The translations under genes were made by a program, and so were the position numbers. A DNA stretch of 64,000 bases from Verrucomicrobiota bacterium (lineage in GTDB: Bacteria; Verrucomicrobiota; Verrucomicrobiia; Verrucomicrobiales; Akkermansiaceae): positions 1-64,000 of the forward strand of contig VHCM01000002.1 in NCBI GenBank assembly GCA_016871685.1, written 5' to 3'. This document shows positions 37,904-47,662 of the stretch, in pieces (the stretch's first letter is position 1; each line of letters begins with the position of its first letter). A model generated the notes under the pieces. The model was not told the origin of the DNA, did not search any database, and saw only the letters and a program-made list of their open reading frames with translations.

Positions 37904-38332
37904 ATGGTTGGCAAGCACGATTCCTGCGACGACCGCACCGGCATTCCTGATGAGATTGCCGGTCTGCGCATGACGCGTCAGCGGCAGGAGATCTACCGGA
38001 TCCTGCTCGAGGAGCGCAGCCACCCGACCGCCCACGAGGTATTCGTGAGGGCCAAGGACCGCCTGCCCAACATTTCGCTGGCCACCGTCTACAACTGCCT
38101 GGAGGCGCTGGTGAACCACGGCGTGATCCGCCAGGTGAACTTCGAGCGGGAATCGTCGCGCTACTGCCCGAACCTGCGGGAACACGGCCACTTTCACGAC
38201 GAGAGCACCGGGGTGATCCACGACGTGGGTTTCAAGCCCGGCTTCAATCCCGCCGATTTTCTCGACCTGCCGCCCGGAGCGGTCGTTCAGGACATCGAAA
38301 TCACCCTGCGCGGCAACGTCCCCGTCCTCTGA
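37904..38332 (+). CDS. Fur-family transcriptional regulator at head of suf cluster
   Basis: A 142-residue Fur-like repressor. The winged helix is clear (MTRQRQEIYRILLEERSHPTAHEVF, then NISLATVYNCLEALVNHGVI), followed by the hinge and a metal site with HGHFHDESTGVIHD. The CxxC pairs that hold structural zinc in classical Fur/PerR are missing: where CxxC would follow HxH, the sequence reads ESTG. ATG 37904 is preferred; in-frame ATGs at 37832/37835 would extend it. Only 33 bp separate it from sufC, so it likely regulates Fe-S assembly in response to iron or oxidants (inference). Confidence 0.8.
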   Translation: MVGKHDSCDDRTGIPDEIAGLRMTRQRQEIYRILLEERSHPTAHEVFVRAKDRLPNISLATVYNCLEALVNHGVIRQVNFERESSRYCPNLREHGHFHDESTGVIHDVGFKPGFNPADFLDLPPGAVVQDIEITLRGNVPVL

Positions 38333-38365
38333 TCCCCACTCCAATCCCCACCCACCACCAACCCC

Positions 38366-39118
<753 letters not shown>

Positions 39119-39156
39119 ATTACCCCGAACCACAAGCCCCGACCGGACCCCGAACC

Positions 39157-40596
39157 ATGTCCTACCAGGAAACCAACGCCATCCTCGACGACGAGACCCG
39201 CGAGGCGATCGACATCGACCGCAGCAAGGGGGACTTCACGTTTCCCGAGCGCCACAAGTACGACGCCGGCCGCGGGCTGACGGCCAACACCATCGACTAC
39301 ATCTGCGACGTCAAGAACGACCCCGAGTGGGTGCGCGAGTTCCGCCACAAGGCGCTGCGCGTGTTTTTGGAAAAACCGATGCCGACCCATTGGGCGACGC
39401 GGGATCTGGAGAACATCGTCTTTGAGAACATCCGCTACTACCTGTCGGACGGCGAGAGGCCCAAGCGCTCGTGGGACGAGGTGCCCGAGGATGTGCTCAA
39501 GACTTTCGAGCGGCTCGGCATCCCCGATCAGGAGCGCGCGTTCCTCGCGGGCGTCGAGGCGCAGTACGATTCCGAGGCCGCGTACTCGAACATGAAGGAC
39601 GAGCTGCGCAAGCAGGGTGTCCTCTTCGTGAGTTCGTCCGAGGGGCTCAAGGAGCATGAGGAGATCTTCCGGCCGTGGTTCGGCAAGGTGATCCCGACAG
39701 GCGACAACAAATTCTCCGCGCTCAACAGCGCGGTGTTCTCCGGCGGCTCGTTCATCTACGTGCCCAAAGGCGTGAAGCTCAAGCAGCCGCTGCAGGCGTA
39801 CTTCCGCATCAATTCGGAGAGCTTCGGCCAGTTCGAGCGCACGCTCATCATCGCCGACGAAGGCGCGGAAGTGATGTACATGGAGGGCTGCACCGCCCCG
39901 AAATTCGAGACCGCGACGCTGCACTCCGCAGTCGTTGAACTCGTCGCCCTCAAGGGAGCGAAGATCCAGTACGTCACCGTGCAGAACTGGAGCAGCAACG
40001 TCTTCAACCTCGTCACCAAGCGCGGCCTCGCCATGGAGGACGCCGAGGTGCGCTGGATCGACTGCAACATCGGCTCGCGCCTGACGATGAAGTATCCCGG
40101 CGTGATCATGAAGGGGCGTCGCGCGCGCGGCGAGGTGATCTCGATCGCCCTGGCCAACACCGGCCAGCACCAGGACACCGGCGCGAAGATGATCCACGCC
40201 GCCGACGAGACGACCTCCAACATCGTCTCGAAGTCGATCTCGGTGGGCGAGGGCCGCGCGACCTATCGCGGCCAGGTGCACATCCCGCGGCACCTCAAGG
40301 GCTGCCGGAACAACACCGAGTGCGACGCCCTGCTCATCAACAGCCGGTCGCGCACCGACACCTACCCGGCCATCACCGTGCGGGGCAACCGCCACGCCAC
40401 CCAGCACGAGGCGTCGGTGTCCCAGGTGTCCGAGGAAATGCTGTTCTACATGCAGCAGCGCGGCATCGACGAAGGCCACGCGATGTCGTTGGCCGTCAAC
40501 GGCTTCATCAACGACCTCGTGCGCGAGTTCCCGATGGAGTACTCGGTCGAACTCAAGCGCCTGATCGACCTCGAGATGGAGGGCAGCGTGGGCTGA
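39157..40596 (+). CDS. sufB: Fe-S cluster scaffold protein SufB
   Basis: A 479-residue scaffold subunit. It has [61 protein letters not shown] and the C-terminal beta-helix with [20 protein letters not shown], the region with the cluster-binding Cys/Glu residues, ending [10 protein letters not shown]-like ([18 protein letters not shown]). It assembles Fe-S clusters with SufC and SufD. Its stop overlaps the next small ORF by one base (TGATG). sufS and sufE are not in the window. Confidence 0.96.
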   Translation: MSYQETNAILDDETREAIDIDRSKGDFTFPERHKYDAGRGLTANTIDYICDVKNDPEWVREFRHKALRVFLEKPMPTHWATRDLENIVFENIRYYLSDGERPKRSWDEVPEDVLKTFERLGIPDQERAFLAGVEAQYDSEAAYSNMKDELRKQGVLFVSSSEGLKEHEEIFRPWFGKVIPTGDNKFSALNSAVFSGGSFIYVPKGVKLKQPLQAYFRINSESFGQFERTLIIADEGAEVMYMEGCTAPKFETATLHSAVVELVALKGAKIQYVTVQNWSSNVFNLVTKRGLAMEDAEVRWIDCNIGSRLTMKYPGVIMKGRRARGEVISIALANTGQHQDTGAKMIHAADETTSNIVSKSISVGEGRATYRGQVHIPRHLKGCRNNTECDALLINSRSRTDTYPAITVRGNRHATQHEASVSQVSEEMLFYMQQRGIDEGHAMSLAVNGFINDLVREFPMEYSVELKRLIDLEMEGSVG

Positions 40597-40808
40597 TGAA
40601 CACTCATGGCCGCATGATACGGAGCATCGCACGCGTGGTTCCCGTCGAGGGTGACGATGAACGGAGTCTTGAATACTGGCTCACACGTACCCCCGACGAG
40701 CGCCTTTCCGCCCTTGAAGTCCTCAGATCGCAAATGTATGAATCCGAAACTGGAGATCCACCGAGACTTCAAAGAGTGCATCGGATTGTTGCTCTCTCGC
40801 AAAGTTGA
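40596..40808 (+). CDS. Small antitoxin-like protein preceding a nucleotidyltransferase remnant
   Basis: A 70-residue protein, [14 protein letters not shown] ... LEYWLTRTPDERLSALEVLRSQMY ... PRLQRVHRIVAL. The pattern (Y-W-x-x-(T/R)-x-x-ERL-x-A-(L/V)E-x-LR and a closing RLQRV-(Y/H)R) is that of the short partner commonly found directly before DUF6036/AbiEii-like nucleotidyltransferases in toxin-antitoxin-like pairs. It starts in TGATG overlap with the sufB stop and overlaps the following remnant by 71 nt. Its insertion into the suf operon, together with a broken partner, suggests a decayed acquired module. Confidence 0.6.
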   Translation: MNTHGRMIRSIARVVPVEGDDERSLEYWLTRTPDERLSALEVLRSQMYESETGDPPRLQRVHRIVALSQS

Positions 40809-40979
40809 GTTCGTCGTCATCGGTGGTTATGCGCTCGCTGCCCACGGGCGGCCGCGCTACACGGGTGACAAATCCCCTTCATCTCGCTTGATGACTTGTT
40901 GAAAAACAAACGGGCCACCGCCAGAAGCAAGGATCTCATCGATCTGGGACTTCTGAAGGATCCCGGCCAATCCACCTGA
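40738..40979 (+). pseudogene. Nucleotidyltransferase (AbiEii/MNT-like) remnant with internal deletion
   Basis: The 5' part reads MNPKLEIHRDFKECIGLLLS and VEFVVIGGYALAAHGRPRYTGD, the GG-Y-A start and HGRPRYT(G/K)D typical of this family. After TGD the catalytic centre and ~80-100 residues are absent. The family C-terminus then resumes in a different frame as FISLDDLLKNKRATARSKDL and IDLGLLKDPGQST, ending at TGA 40977-40979. This is an internal deletion with frameshift, so the product is non-functional. It separates sufB from sufD by a few hundred bases. Confidence 0.75.
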
Positions 40980-40994
40980 ATCACACACCGGCCC

Positions 40995-42278
40995 ATGAGC
41001 ACCACCGACACACACTCCACCACCCTCCCCGACTGGTTCACCGCCCGCCGCGACGCCGCGAGGCTGCGCTTCGAGGCCACGCCCGCACCGAAACGCAACG
41101 ATGAGGCCTGGCGCTTCTCGAACCTCAGTCAGCTCGACTTCGCCGGCTTCACGAGCAACTCGGGTCAAGCACCCGCGACGGATCACCTGATCGCGCGCTC
41201 CACCGGCATCGGGAGCACCGCCGCGAAGCTCGTCTTCGTCAACGACACGCTGGTTCACTCGGAGACCACCCGGCTTCCCGCGGGCATCATTTGCCTGCCA
41301 CTGGCCGAGGCGCTGGTTTCGCATCCGGACCTCGTGGAGCAACACTTCATGAAACAGGAAACCCGTCTGGGCTCGGCGAAGTACGCCGCATGGCACGAGG
41401 CGATGGTTGCCAACGGGCTCTTCGTGCATGTCGCCGACCACGTGGAAGTCGCCGATCCCATCGAAGTGCATCACTGGATCGCGGGCGGCAACACCGGCAT
41501 CTTCCCGCACACGCTGGTGGTCACCGGCCGGTCGTCGAAGGTGCGCGTGATCGACATCTTCCGCTCGGCGGCGGATCTCGAGCCGGGGCTGGCGATCGCA
41601 TTCAACGACTTGTCGGCCGGCGAGAACTCGACGCTCGATTACATCGCCATCCAGGCTTTCAACGAGGTGACGCGCATGATCCAGATCCACGAGACTTCGG
41701 CGGCGCGCGACGCGTCAGCCAAGGCGTTCATCCTCAACACCGGTGCCTCGTGGGCGCGCAACGAGTCGATGTCGCGGCTCGAGGGGCCCGGCGCGCGTTC
41801 CGACATGCTCGCGGTGTCCATCCCGGCGCGCGAACAGGAATACGACCAGCGCACCTTCCAGCACCACGTCTCCGAGGGCGCCTGTTCCGATTTGCTTTAC
41901 AAGAACTCGCTCTACGACAATGCGAAAACCGTCTTCTCCGGACTGATCTTCGTCGACGAGGGCGCGCACCACACCGACGCCTACCAGACGTGCCGCAACC
42001 TGTTGATGAGCGACACCGCCGAGGCGAATTCGATGCCCGGTCTGGAAATCAACGCTGACCAGGTGAAATGCTCGCACGGATCGACATCCGCGCAGATCAG
42101 CGACGAGGAGATCTTCTACCTCTGCGCCCGCGGCATCGACCCCGTGAGCGCGCGCCAGCTGATCGCCCGGGGGTTTTCCGTGGAAGTGGTCGAACGCATC
42201 GGCAACGAGGCTGCGGAGGAACTCGTCCTGCGCTTCGTCGACGACAAGTTCGCCCGCATCGCCGGCGGCGGCGCGTGA
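40995..42278 (+). CDS. sufD: Fe-S cluster assembly protein SufD
   Basis: A 427-residue SufD. The N-terminal helical part (DWFTARRDAARLRFEATPAPKRNDEAWRFSNLSQL) is followed by the beta-helix with YDQRTFQHHVSEGACSDLLYK, GLIFVDEGAHHTDAYQTCRNLLMSDTAEANSMPGLEI and QVKCSHGSTSAQISDEEIFYLCARGID. His in the final helix-turn region and the Cys before SHG are conserved in SufD. It forms the SufBC2D scaffold. The start ATG follows the nucleotidyltransferase remnant by 15 bp. Confidence 0.93.
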   Translation: MSTTDTHSTTLPDWFTARRDAARLRFEATPAPKRNDEAWRFSNLSQLDFAGFTSNSGQAPATDHLIARSTGIGSTAAKLVFVNDTLVHSETTRLPAGIICLPLAEALVSHPDLVEQHFMKQETRLGSAKYAAWHEAMVANGLFVHVADHVEVADPIEVHHWIAGGNTGIFPHTLVVTGRSSKVRVIDIFRSAADLEPGLAIAFNDLSAGENSTLDYIAIQAFNEVTRMIQIHETSAARDASAKAFILNTGASWARNESMSRLEGPGARSDMLAVSIPAREQEYDQRTFQHHVSEGACSDLLYKNSLYDNAKTVFSGLIFVDEGAHHTDAYQTCRNLLMSDTAEANSMPGLEINADQVKCSHGSTSAQISDEEIFYLCARGIDPVSARQLIARGFSVEVVERIGNEAAEELVLRFVDDKFARIAGGGA

Positions 42279-42281
42279 TCC

Positions 42282-42286
42282 GGAGA
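42282..42286 (+). promoter_or_regulatory. Ribosome binding site supporting the menH GTG start at 42293
   Basis: GGAGA lies 6 nt before GTG 42293 and favours this start over the GTG at 42275 that overlaps the sufD stop (GTGA). Confidence 0.4.
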
Positions 42287-42292
42287 TCCAGA

Positions 42293-43069
42293 GTGTCGGA
42301 CGAGCGGGTCGAGGCTCCCGCAGCGCGGATCGAATGCTGGTGCCTGCATGGCGCGGTCGGACACTCGGGCGACTGGCGCACCCTGTCGGCGCTGCTGGCG
42401 CAACAGCGGATCGCCTCGCGCGCGATCGACCTCTGGCGATTTGCCGACGATGCGTCGTTGTCGATGCCCGGCTTTGCCGCGGCGCTCCATGCCGAGGCAT
42501 TGGAAGAACCTTGTCGCGCGGGCGGCCGCGTGCTCGTCGGTTACTCGATGGGTGGTCGGCTCGCGCTGCATGCCTTGCTTGAGGAGCATCACCCGTGGCA
42601 GGCGGCGGTGATCATCTCCGCCCATCCGGGGCTGGAGTCGGAGAGCGATCGCGCGGCGCGGCGCGCGGCGGACCGCGAATGGGCCGCACGCGCGATCACG
42701 TCGGACTGGAACGCATTCCTGAATGCGTGGAACGCTCAGGCGGTGCTCGGCGGCGCGTTGCCGCGGGACGAGGAGTCGGCAAAGAAACTCGCCCAACACC
42801 GGCAGGTGATCGCGCGACGGTTCATCGACTGGTCGCTGGGCGCACAAGCGCCGCTGTGGGATCGACTCGCGGAAATCCAGGCCCCGGTGCTGTGGGTGGC
42901 GGGTGATCGCGATGCGAAATTCCTCGATCTCGCGCGACGCGCCGTCGATCACCTGCCGGCCGGTCGTCTGGCGGTGGTGCCCGGCGCGGGACACCGCGTG
43001 CCATGGGAAGCGCCGGACGTGCTGGCCGCGGAGATCAGGGCATTCGCCGACCTCGTGACGGGTTCCTGA
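42293..43069 (+). CDS. menH: Alpha/beta hydrolase, probable MenH (SHCHC synthase)
   Basis: A 258-residue alpha/beta hydrolase. The oxyanion/HG motif is WCLHGAVGHSGDW, the nucleophile elbow is GYSMGGRLALHAL, the acid is in WVAGDRDAKF and the His in PGAGHRVPWEAP. MenH removes pyruvate from SEPHCHC in menaquinone biosynthesis, and the next gene is menB, which supports this. The W/R-rich helix after the elbow (AADREWAARAITSDWNAFLNAW) is also MenH-like. Start GTG 42293 is favoured by a nearby GGAGA. It is coupled to sufD. Confidence 0.72.
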   Translation: MSDERVEAPAARIECWCLHGAVGHSGDWRTLSALLAQQRIASRAIDLWRFADDASLSMPGFAAALHAEALEEPCRAGGRVLVGYSMGGRLALHALLEEHHPWQAAVIISAHPGLESESDRAARRAADREWAARAITSDWNAFLNAWNAQAVLGGALPRDEESAKKLAQHRQVIARRFIDWSLGAQAPLWDRLAEIQAPVLWVAGDRDAKFLDLARRAVDHLPAGRLAVVPGAGHRVPWEAPDVLAAEIRAFADLVTGS

Positions 43070-43129
43070 TTCGTTCGCTTGCGATCTCGCGGGTTGCGAC
43101 GCGGCCGGTCTTGGTTCACGCTCGCGGCC

Positions 43130-43945
43130 ATGTGGCAGAAGGTTTGCGACTTTGAGGACATTCTTTACGAAACCACCGACGGCGGCAGCATTGCCAAGAT
43201 CACGATCAACCGGCCCGAGGTGCGCAACGCGTTCCGACCCAAGACGGTTTCGGAAATGCTGCGCGCTTTCGATCTCGCGCACGAGGACCCGGCGGTGGGC
43301 GTGGTGATCCTCACCGGCATGGGCGACCTCGCGTTTTGCTCCGGCGGCGATCAGAAAGTCCGCGGTCATGCCGGATACGTCGGCGACGACGGCGTGCCGC
43401 GGCTCAACGTGCTCGACCTGCAGAAAAAGATCCGCTCACTGCCCAAGCCGGTGGTCGCCATGGTCGCCGGCTACGCGATCGGCGGCGGACACGTGCTCCA
43501 CGTCGTCTGCGACCTGACGATCGCGGCGGACAACGCGCGCTTCGGCCAGACCGGACCGAAGGTCGGCTCGTTCGACGGCGGCCTCGGATCGAGCTACCTC
43601 GCGCGCATCGTCGGGCAGAAAAAAGCGCGGGAAATCTGGTACTTGTGCCGCCAGTACGACGCCAAGCAGGCGTTGGAGATGGGATTGGTCAATACCGTGG
43701 TGCCGCTCGCCGAACTGGAAACCGAGACGCTGCGCTGGTGCCGCGAGATGCTCGCCCATTCGCCGCTCGCGCTGCGCTGCCTCAAGGCCGCGCTCAACGC
43801 CGATTGCGACGGTCAGATCGGATTGCAGGAACTCGCGGGAAATGCGACGCTACTCTATTACATGAGCGAGGAAGGCAGGGAGGGCAAACAGGCGTTCCTC
43901 GAAAAACGTCCGCCCGACTTTTCGAAATTCCCGCGGGTGCCGTGA
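43130..43945 (+). CDS. menB: 1,4-dihydroxy-2-naphthoyl-CoA synthase MenB
   Basis: A 271-residue crotonase-fold enzyme that closes the ring of o-succinylbenzoyl-CoA. Typical MenB text is present: [94 protein letters not shown] and the C-terminal [20 protein letters not shown]. Start ATG 43130 ([13 protein letters not shown]). It forms the end of a fur-suf-men gene string. Confidence 0.95.
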   Translation: MWQKVCDFEDILYETTDGGSIAKITINRPEVRNAFRPKTVSEMLRAFDLAHEDPAVGVVILTGMGDLAFCSGGDQKVRGHAGYVGDDGVPRLNVLDLQKKIRSLPKPVVAMVAGYAIGGGHVLHVVCDLTIAADNARFGQTGPKVGSFDGGLGSSYLARIVGQKKAREIWYLCRQYDAKQALEMGLVNTVVPLAELETETLRWCREMLAHSPLALRCLKAALNADCDGQIGLQELAGNATLLYYMSEEGREGKQAFLEKRPPDFSKFPRVP

Positions 43946-43953
43946 TTTCCATT

Positions 43954-44559
43954 TCAGGACACCGGCACCAGCGGACTGACGCAAACCTGCGGAAACCACT
44001 GCGGCCGGTGGAAGTCGGGCTCGCCACCGCCGATATTGGACGCCGTGACATACCGTTGCCGCGGGGATTCGAGGATCATCGTGATGTTGGCACGCGCACT
44101 CGCGAGCGGGCCGACGCGTGACTCGATCCAAGCAAGCGGCAGCGACAGCGCCACATGCCTCGCACCGTCACCGGCATCGTCGCACCACGTGCGGATGTCC
44201 TCCCGAGGCACAAACGGGTCGGCGGACCGGACACGCGGCGCGTCGAAGGCACAGGCCCACCAGGCACCGGTCGGCGAGAGGTTGCACTCGAGGTAGCCGA
44301 CGCCCGCGGCACCGGCGACGAAGCATTCCGCCACATCGTGATGCCACAGCCCCTCGTGAAACGCACCCGCACGTACGGCCGGGTCAGTCACAAGCGGTCC
44401 AGTGAACCGCACGAAAAACCACAGGCGCGCGGGGTCGGTCACCAGTGCGTGGGCCTGCGCCGATCGCAGCGGTGCGCCGGACCAGTCGAGCGACTCCACG
44501 GTGAGCGGCGGCGGGCATCCCGCAGGATCCCAGGGCAAGGCCGCGGCAAACACCTGCAT
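43954..44559 (-). CDS. Carbohydrate-binding family 9-like (DOMON-type) protein
   Basis: A 201-residue protein with a CBM9-like beta-sandwich pattern: SLDWSGAPLRSAQAHALVTD, ARLWFFVRFTGPL, LWHHDVAECFVAGAAGVGYLECNLSPTGAWWACAFD and AWIESRVGPLASARANITMIL. Members bind saccharides or are found in putative lipoproteins; this one shows no signal peptide, so its location is unclear. Start ATG 44559 (MQVFAAALPWDP) is chosen over the longer ORF. It is convergent with menB. Confidence 0.6.
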   Translation of the reverse strand: MQVFAAALPWDPAGCPPPLTVESLDWSGAPLRSAQAHALVTDPARLWFFVRFTGPLVTDPAVRAGAFHEGLWHHDVAECFVAGAAGVGYLECNLSPTGAWWACAFDAPRVRSADPFVPREDIRTWCDDAGDGARHVALSLPLAWIESRVGPLASARANITMILESPRQRYVTASNIGGGEPDFHRPQWFPQVCVSPLVPVS

Positions 44560-44700
44560 GACCGATGCTGCCGACCCGGTCGATCCGCTGTCGAGAACAG
44601 AGCGGCCGACATCATGCCGCGCTGCCGAAAAATTTCGGTAATCCAAAGGAAATGAGTGGCCAGCCCGTACCCGACCTGCTTCACTCGCCGCACCCGTTTC

Positions 44701-45498
44701 ATGGCGCGTTCCCGACCAGACCTGTTCAGCACCATCGAATACATCGGTCCGCGCCCGCAACGTCCCAAGCGCCCAAACATTTTCGGCGGCTGGGTGATCG
44801 GCCTGATTGCCATGGCGATCGCACTCTGGTTCGGGCGCCCGCTGCTGCCCTTTCTCAAGGCCACGCAGGAATCCGTATCGACCGAGCAGGCCGCGCTGTT
44901 GATCTCGTCGCTCGCCGGTTCGGGTCGCCCGGGCGACACGCTTGCCGCCGCGGCACTCGCCCATTCACGCGAACCGGTCACATTCGACGGCGCGTATTAT
45001 CAGATCAGCTATCCCGGCGGCGACATCCCGCCGGGCAAAGGCAACGCGGCGGATGTGATCGTGCGTGCCTACCGCAGGACCGGCATCGACTTGCAAAAGG
45101 AGGTGCACGAGGACATGAAATCGGATTTCCGCCTCTATCCGCAGTTGTGGGGCGCGCTCGGGCCCGACCCGAACATCGACCACCGCCGCGTCGCCAATCT
45201 CCGCCGCTTCTTCGAACGCAAGGGCACAACCATCGAAGCATCACGCGATCCACAGGATTACCAACCCGGCGACATCGTTGTTTGGTCGCTCGCCGATGCC
45301 GAGCCCCACATCGGCATCGTCGTTCCCGGGCCGGGCCGCCGCGCGGCGGAACGCTGGGTCGTCCACCACAAAGATGGCGACCTGCGCTGGGAGGACGTTT
45401 TGTTCGATTTCCGCATCGAGGCGCGGTTCCGCTATCCCGCCGATGTGCAACGCCCCGCTTCGGGTCCCGGCAATCCGTTGCCGCCCGCCGGCATGTGA
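44701..45498 (+). CDS. DUF1287 family protein
   Basis: A 265-residue protein. An N-terminal TM helix (GGWVIGLIAMAIALWFG) is followed by the DUF1287 domain: YQISYPGGDIPPGKGNAADVIVRAYRRTGIDLQKEVHEDMKSDF, NIDHRRVANLRRFFERKG, PGDIVVWSL and HIGIVV. The V-C/S-x-D and W-x-H-like residues suggest an NlpC/P60-like hydrolase fold, but no activity is established; note AADVIVRAY, where many relatives have CTDVV. Start ATG 44701. It is followed 57 bp later by signal peptidase. Confidence 0.8.
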   Translation: MARSRPDLFSTIEYIGPRPQRPKRPNIFGGWVIGLIAMAIALWFGRPLLPFLKATQESVSTEQAALLISSLAGSGRPGDTLAAAALAHSREPVTFDGAYYQISYPGGDIPPGKGNAADVIVRAYRRTGIDLQKEVHEDMKSDFRLYPQLWGALGPDPNIDHRRVANLRRFFERKGTTIEASRDPQDYQPGDIVVWSLADAEPHIGIVVPGPGRRAAERWVVHHKDGDLRWEDVLFDFRIEARFRYPADVQRPASGPGNPLPPAGM

Positions 45499-45555
45499 GA
45501 GCCGTCCCCGCACAGGAACCCTCGAGGCTTGCAGTGCGGCGGATTCCGGGGAACC

Positions 45556-46794
45556 ATGCGCGGCATGTTCAGGGCGCGCTGGAAAAAAGAGGCCATCCAC
45601 CTCGCGAAGGGCGCGCGCAAGTTCGTCCACTACAAGCGCGATCTGCTCAAGCCCGACCGCATCGCCGAAATCGAATCGCGCCGCGAGGACTTGTTGCAGG
45701 CGGTGCGTGATGGCGACCGCGCCAAGTCCGACGAGGCGTCGAAACAACTGCGCGCCACCTGCGAACACGCGCTGCCTTACGAGAAACCGCTGAACTGGCT
45801 CGAGGAGAACGTCGAGGTCATGTTCGTCGCCATCGTCATCGCCCTCGGTCTGCGCGCCTATTACCTCCAGCCGTTCCGCATTCCAACCGGATCGATGCAG
45901 CCCACACTCAACGGCATCATCGGCACACCCAAACCCGAAGCCGAATGGCCGGCCTGGCCGCAACGCATGGCCGAGAAAGTCCTGCGCGGCCGATCGTACG
46001 TCAAACTCGTCAATGACCGCGACCGCCGCATCCACATCGTGCGCCGCAGACCCGGCGGCGGCGCCGACTTCGATGTGCGCGACGTGCAGGTCGCCCACTT
46101 CTTCAGCCGCAGCGAAATCCACTTCTTCGATTCCGACCCGCTGCGCCTGCCCGCCCCGCGCGGACCCAGCCTGCAGATCGGGCTGCGTGAGGCACTGCAG
46201 GACGCCGGGCGGCGCGGCGGCGTGCTCGCCAAGGGCACCGTGCTGTGCGAAGGCACGGTCGACTCGGGCGATCTCGTGCTGGTCGACAAGTTCTCGTATC
46301 ATTTCCGCAAACCAAAGCGCGGCGAGGTCTTCGTATTCGACACGATGGGCATCCGCGGCATCCACGACCGCAGCGGCGAGCAGGCCGCCGGTTCGCACTA
46401 CATCAAACGCCTCTGCGGCGTGCCGGGCGACACCCTCTCGATCCGTCCGCCCGACCTGCTCATCGACGGCCATATCGCCGGGGAGCCCGGCATCCGCCGC
46501 GTCAGCGAGGGCACAGGCACGTACGAAATCAACCCCGGTGGGTACTCGCTGGCCGGACCGGAAATGGCCGTACCCGGGAAACTGATCCGCCAGTCGCTGG
46601 CCAGACCGCAGGACGAGATGCGCCTGCAATCGGCCGCCATACCCGCGCTGCGCGAGTACGCCGCGCTCGGCGACAACTCGGGCAATTCGCTCGACTCACG
46701 CTACTGGGGCGCCGTGCGCGGATTCAACCTCGTCGGGCCCGCGCTTTTCTCCCTCTGGCCGGTCACCACCGGCCACTGGGGATTCATCCGCTGA
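45556..46794 (+). CDS. lepB: Signal peptidase I (extended form)
   Basis: A 412-residue type I signal peptidase. One TM helix (VEVMFVAIVIALGLRAYYL) precedes the Ser motif IPTGSMQPTLNG. The catalytic Lys lies in HYIKRLCGVPGDTL, and GDNSGNSLDSRYWG closes the active-site region. A ~65-residue soluble N-terminal extension precedes the helix, and a ~120-residue insert separates the Ser and Lys motifs, making it much longer than typical enzymes of ~250-320. It cleaves signal peptides at the inner membrane. Start ATG 45556 (MRGMFRARWKKEAIHL). Confidence 0.9.
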   Translation: MRGMFRARWKKEAIHLAKGARKFVHYKRDLLKPDRIAEIESRREDLLQAVRDGDRAKSDEASKQLRATCEHALPYEKPLNWLEENVEVMFVAIVIALGLRAYYLQPFRIPTGSMQPTLNGIIGTPKPEAEWPAWPQRMAEKVLRGRSYVKLVNDRDRRIHIVRRRPGGGADFDVRDVQVAHFFSRSEIHFFDSDPLRLPAPRGPSLQIGLREALQDAGRRGGVLAKGTVLCEGTVDSGDLVLVDKFSYHFRKPKRGEVFVFDTMGIRGIHDRSGEQAAGSHYIKRLCGVPGDTLSIRPPDLLIDGHIAGEPGIRRVSEGTGTYEINPGGYSLAGPEMAVPGKLIRQSLARPQDEMRLQSAAIPALREYAALGDNSGNSLDSRYWGAVRGFNLVGPALFSLWPVTTGHWGFIR

Positions 46795-46803
46795 TCCGAT
46801 GCC

Positions 46804-47646
46804 ATGTCCGAAGCTGCGGAGATCACCCGCCGCGCGAAATCCAACCTCGCGTTCGCGCTCCGCATCCTGCCGACGCGCCAACGCCGCGACACGATCGTCT
46901 TCTACGCGTTCTGCCGCACGCTCGACGACCTCGCCGATGACGACACGCTGCCACTCACCGAACGACGGGTGCGGCTCGCGCAATGGAGGGACGCGCTGAC
47001 TTCCGCACCGGCAGAGGGAGCGTCATTGCAACGCTCGGTGGTGGAGCTGCAACAACGCCACCGGATTCCGGTCGGGCTGCTCACCGCGGTGGTCGACGGC
47101 TGTCTCGCCGATCTCGAGCCGCGGCGCTTCGCGACATGGAACGAACTCGATCCCTACATCGGACAGGTCGCGTGCGCGGTCGGCCGTGTGTCCGCACACC
47201 TGTATGGCTGCAAGGATCCCGCGGCCGATGCGTATGCCGACGCGCTTGGCCGCGCGCTGCAACTCACCAACATCCTGCGCGATATCGGCGAGGATCTCGA
47301 CCGCGGACGGCTCTATCTGCCGCTTGAAGACCTCGAGCGTTTCGGACTCGATGAAGCCGATCTTGCGCGGCGCGAGGCATCACCGGCCTTCCTTCGCTTG
47401 ATGGAGTTCGAAGCCGACCGCGTCGAGGCGTTCCACCGCGAGGCACGCGCCGTCCTTCCTGCAAGCGACCGCCCGGCGCTCGCCCCCGCGCTGGTCATGG
47501 CCGACATCTACACATCCCTGTTGGCACGCATGCGCAACGATGGCTTCCGTGTGTTCCGCACCCGCTATCGAGTGCCATCCGCCACCAAGTTCGCCGCGCT
47601 CGCCCGCCACCTGCCATTTGCGCTGCGCGCACGCCTGCGCGGGTAG
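46804..47646 (+). CDS. Squalene/phytoene synthase family protein
   Basis: A 280-residue trans-isoprenyl diphosphate synthase (head-to-head). The first Asp motif is RTLDDLADDD (~residue 38), the second is LTNILRDIGEDLDRGRLYLP (~160), and YCYRVAG-like text is replaced by QVACAVGRVSAHLYG. This suits HpnC/HpnD-type or phytoene/squalene synthases in hopanoid or carotenoid pathways; the exact product cannot be told. It begins 9 bp after the signal peptidase stop. No other carotenoid or hopanoid genes are in the window. Confidence 0.85.
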   Translation: MSEAAEITRRAKSNLAFALRILPTRQRRDTIVFYAFCRTLDDLADDDTLPLTERRVRLAQWRDALTSAPAEGASLQRSVVELQQRHRIPVGLLTAVVDGCLADLEPRRFATWNELDPYIGQVACAVGRVSAHLYGCKDPAADAYADALGRALQLTNILRDIGEDLDRGRLYLPLEDLERFGLDEADLARREASPAFLRLMEFEADRVEAFHREARAVLPASDRPALAPALVMADIYTSLLARMRNDGFRVFRTRYRVPSATKFAALARHLPFALRARLRG

Positions 47647-47662
47647 GCGCGGACCGCTGGTT

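Noticed and set aside
37441-37971. 176-codon minus ORF with repeated IKGLSLY/KRTVPLS
   Set aside because: Its repeated peptides come from the three DNA palindromes, so it is not a coding sequence.
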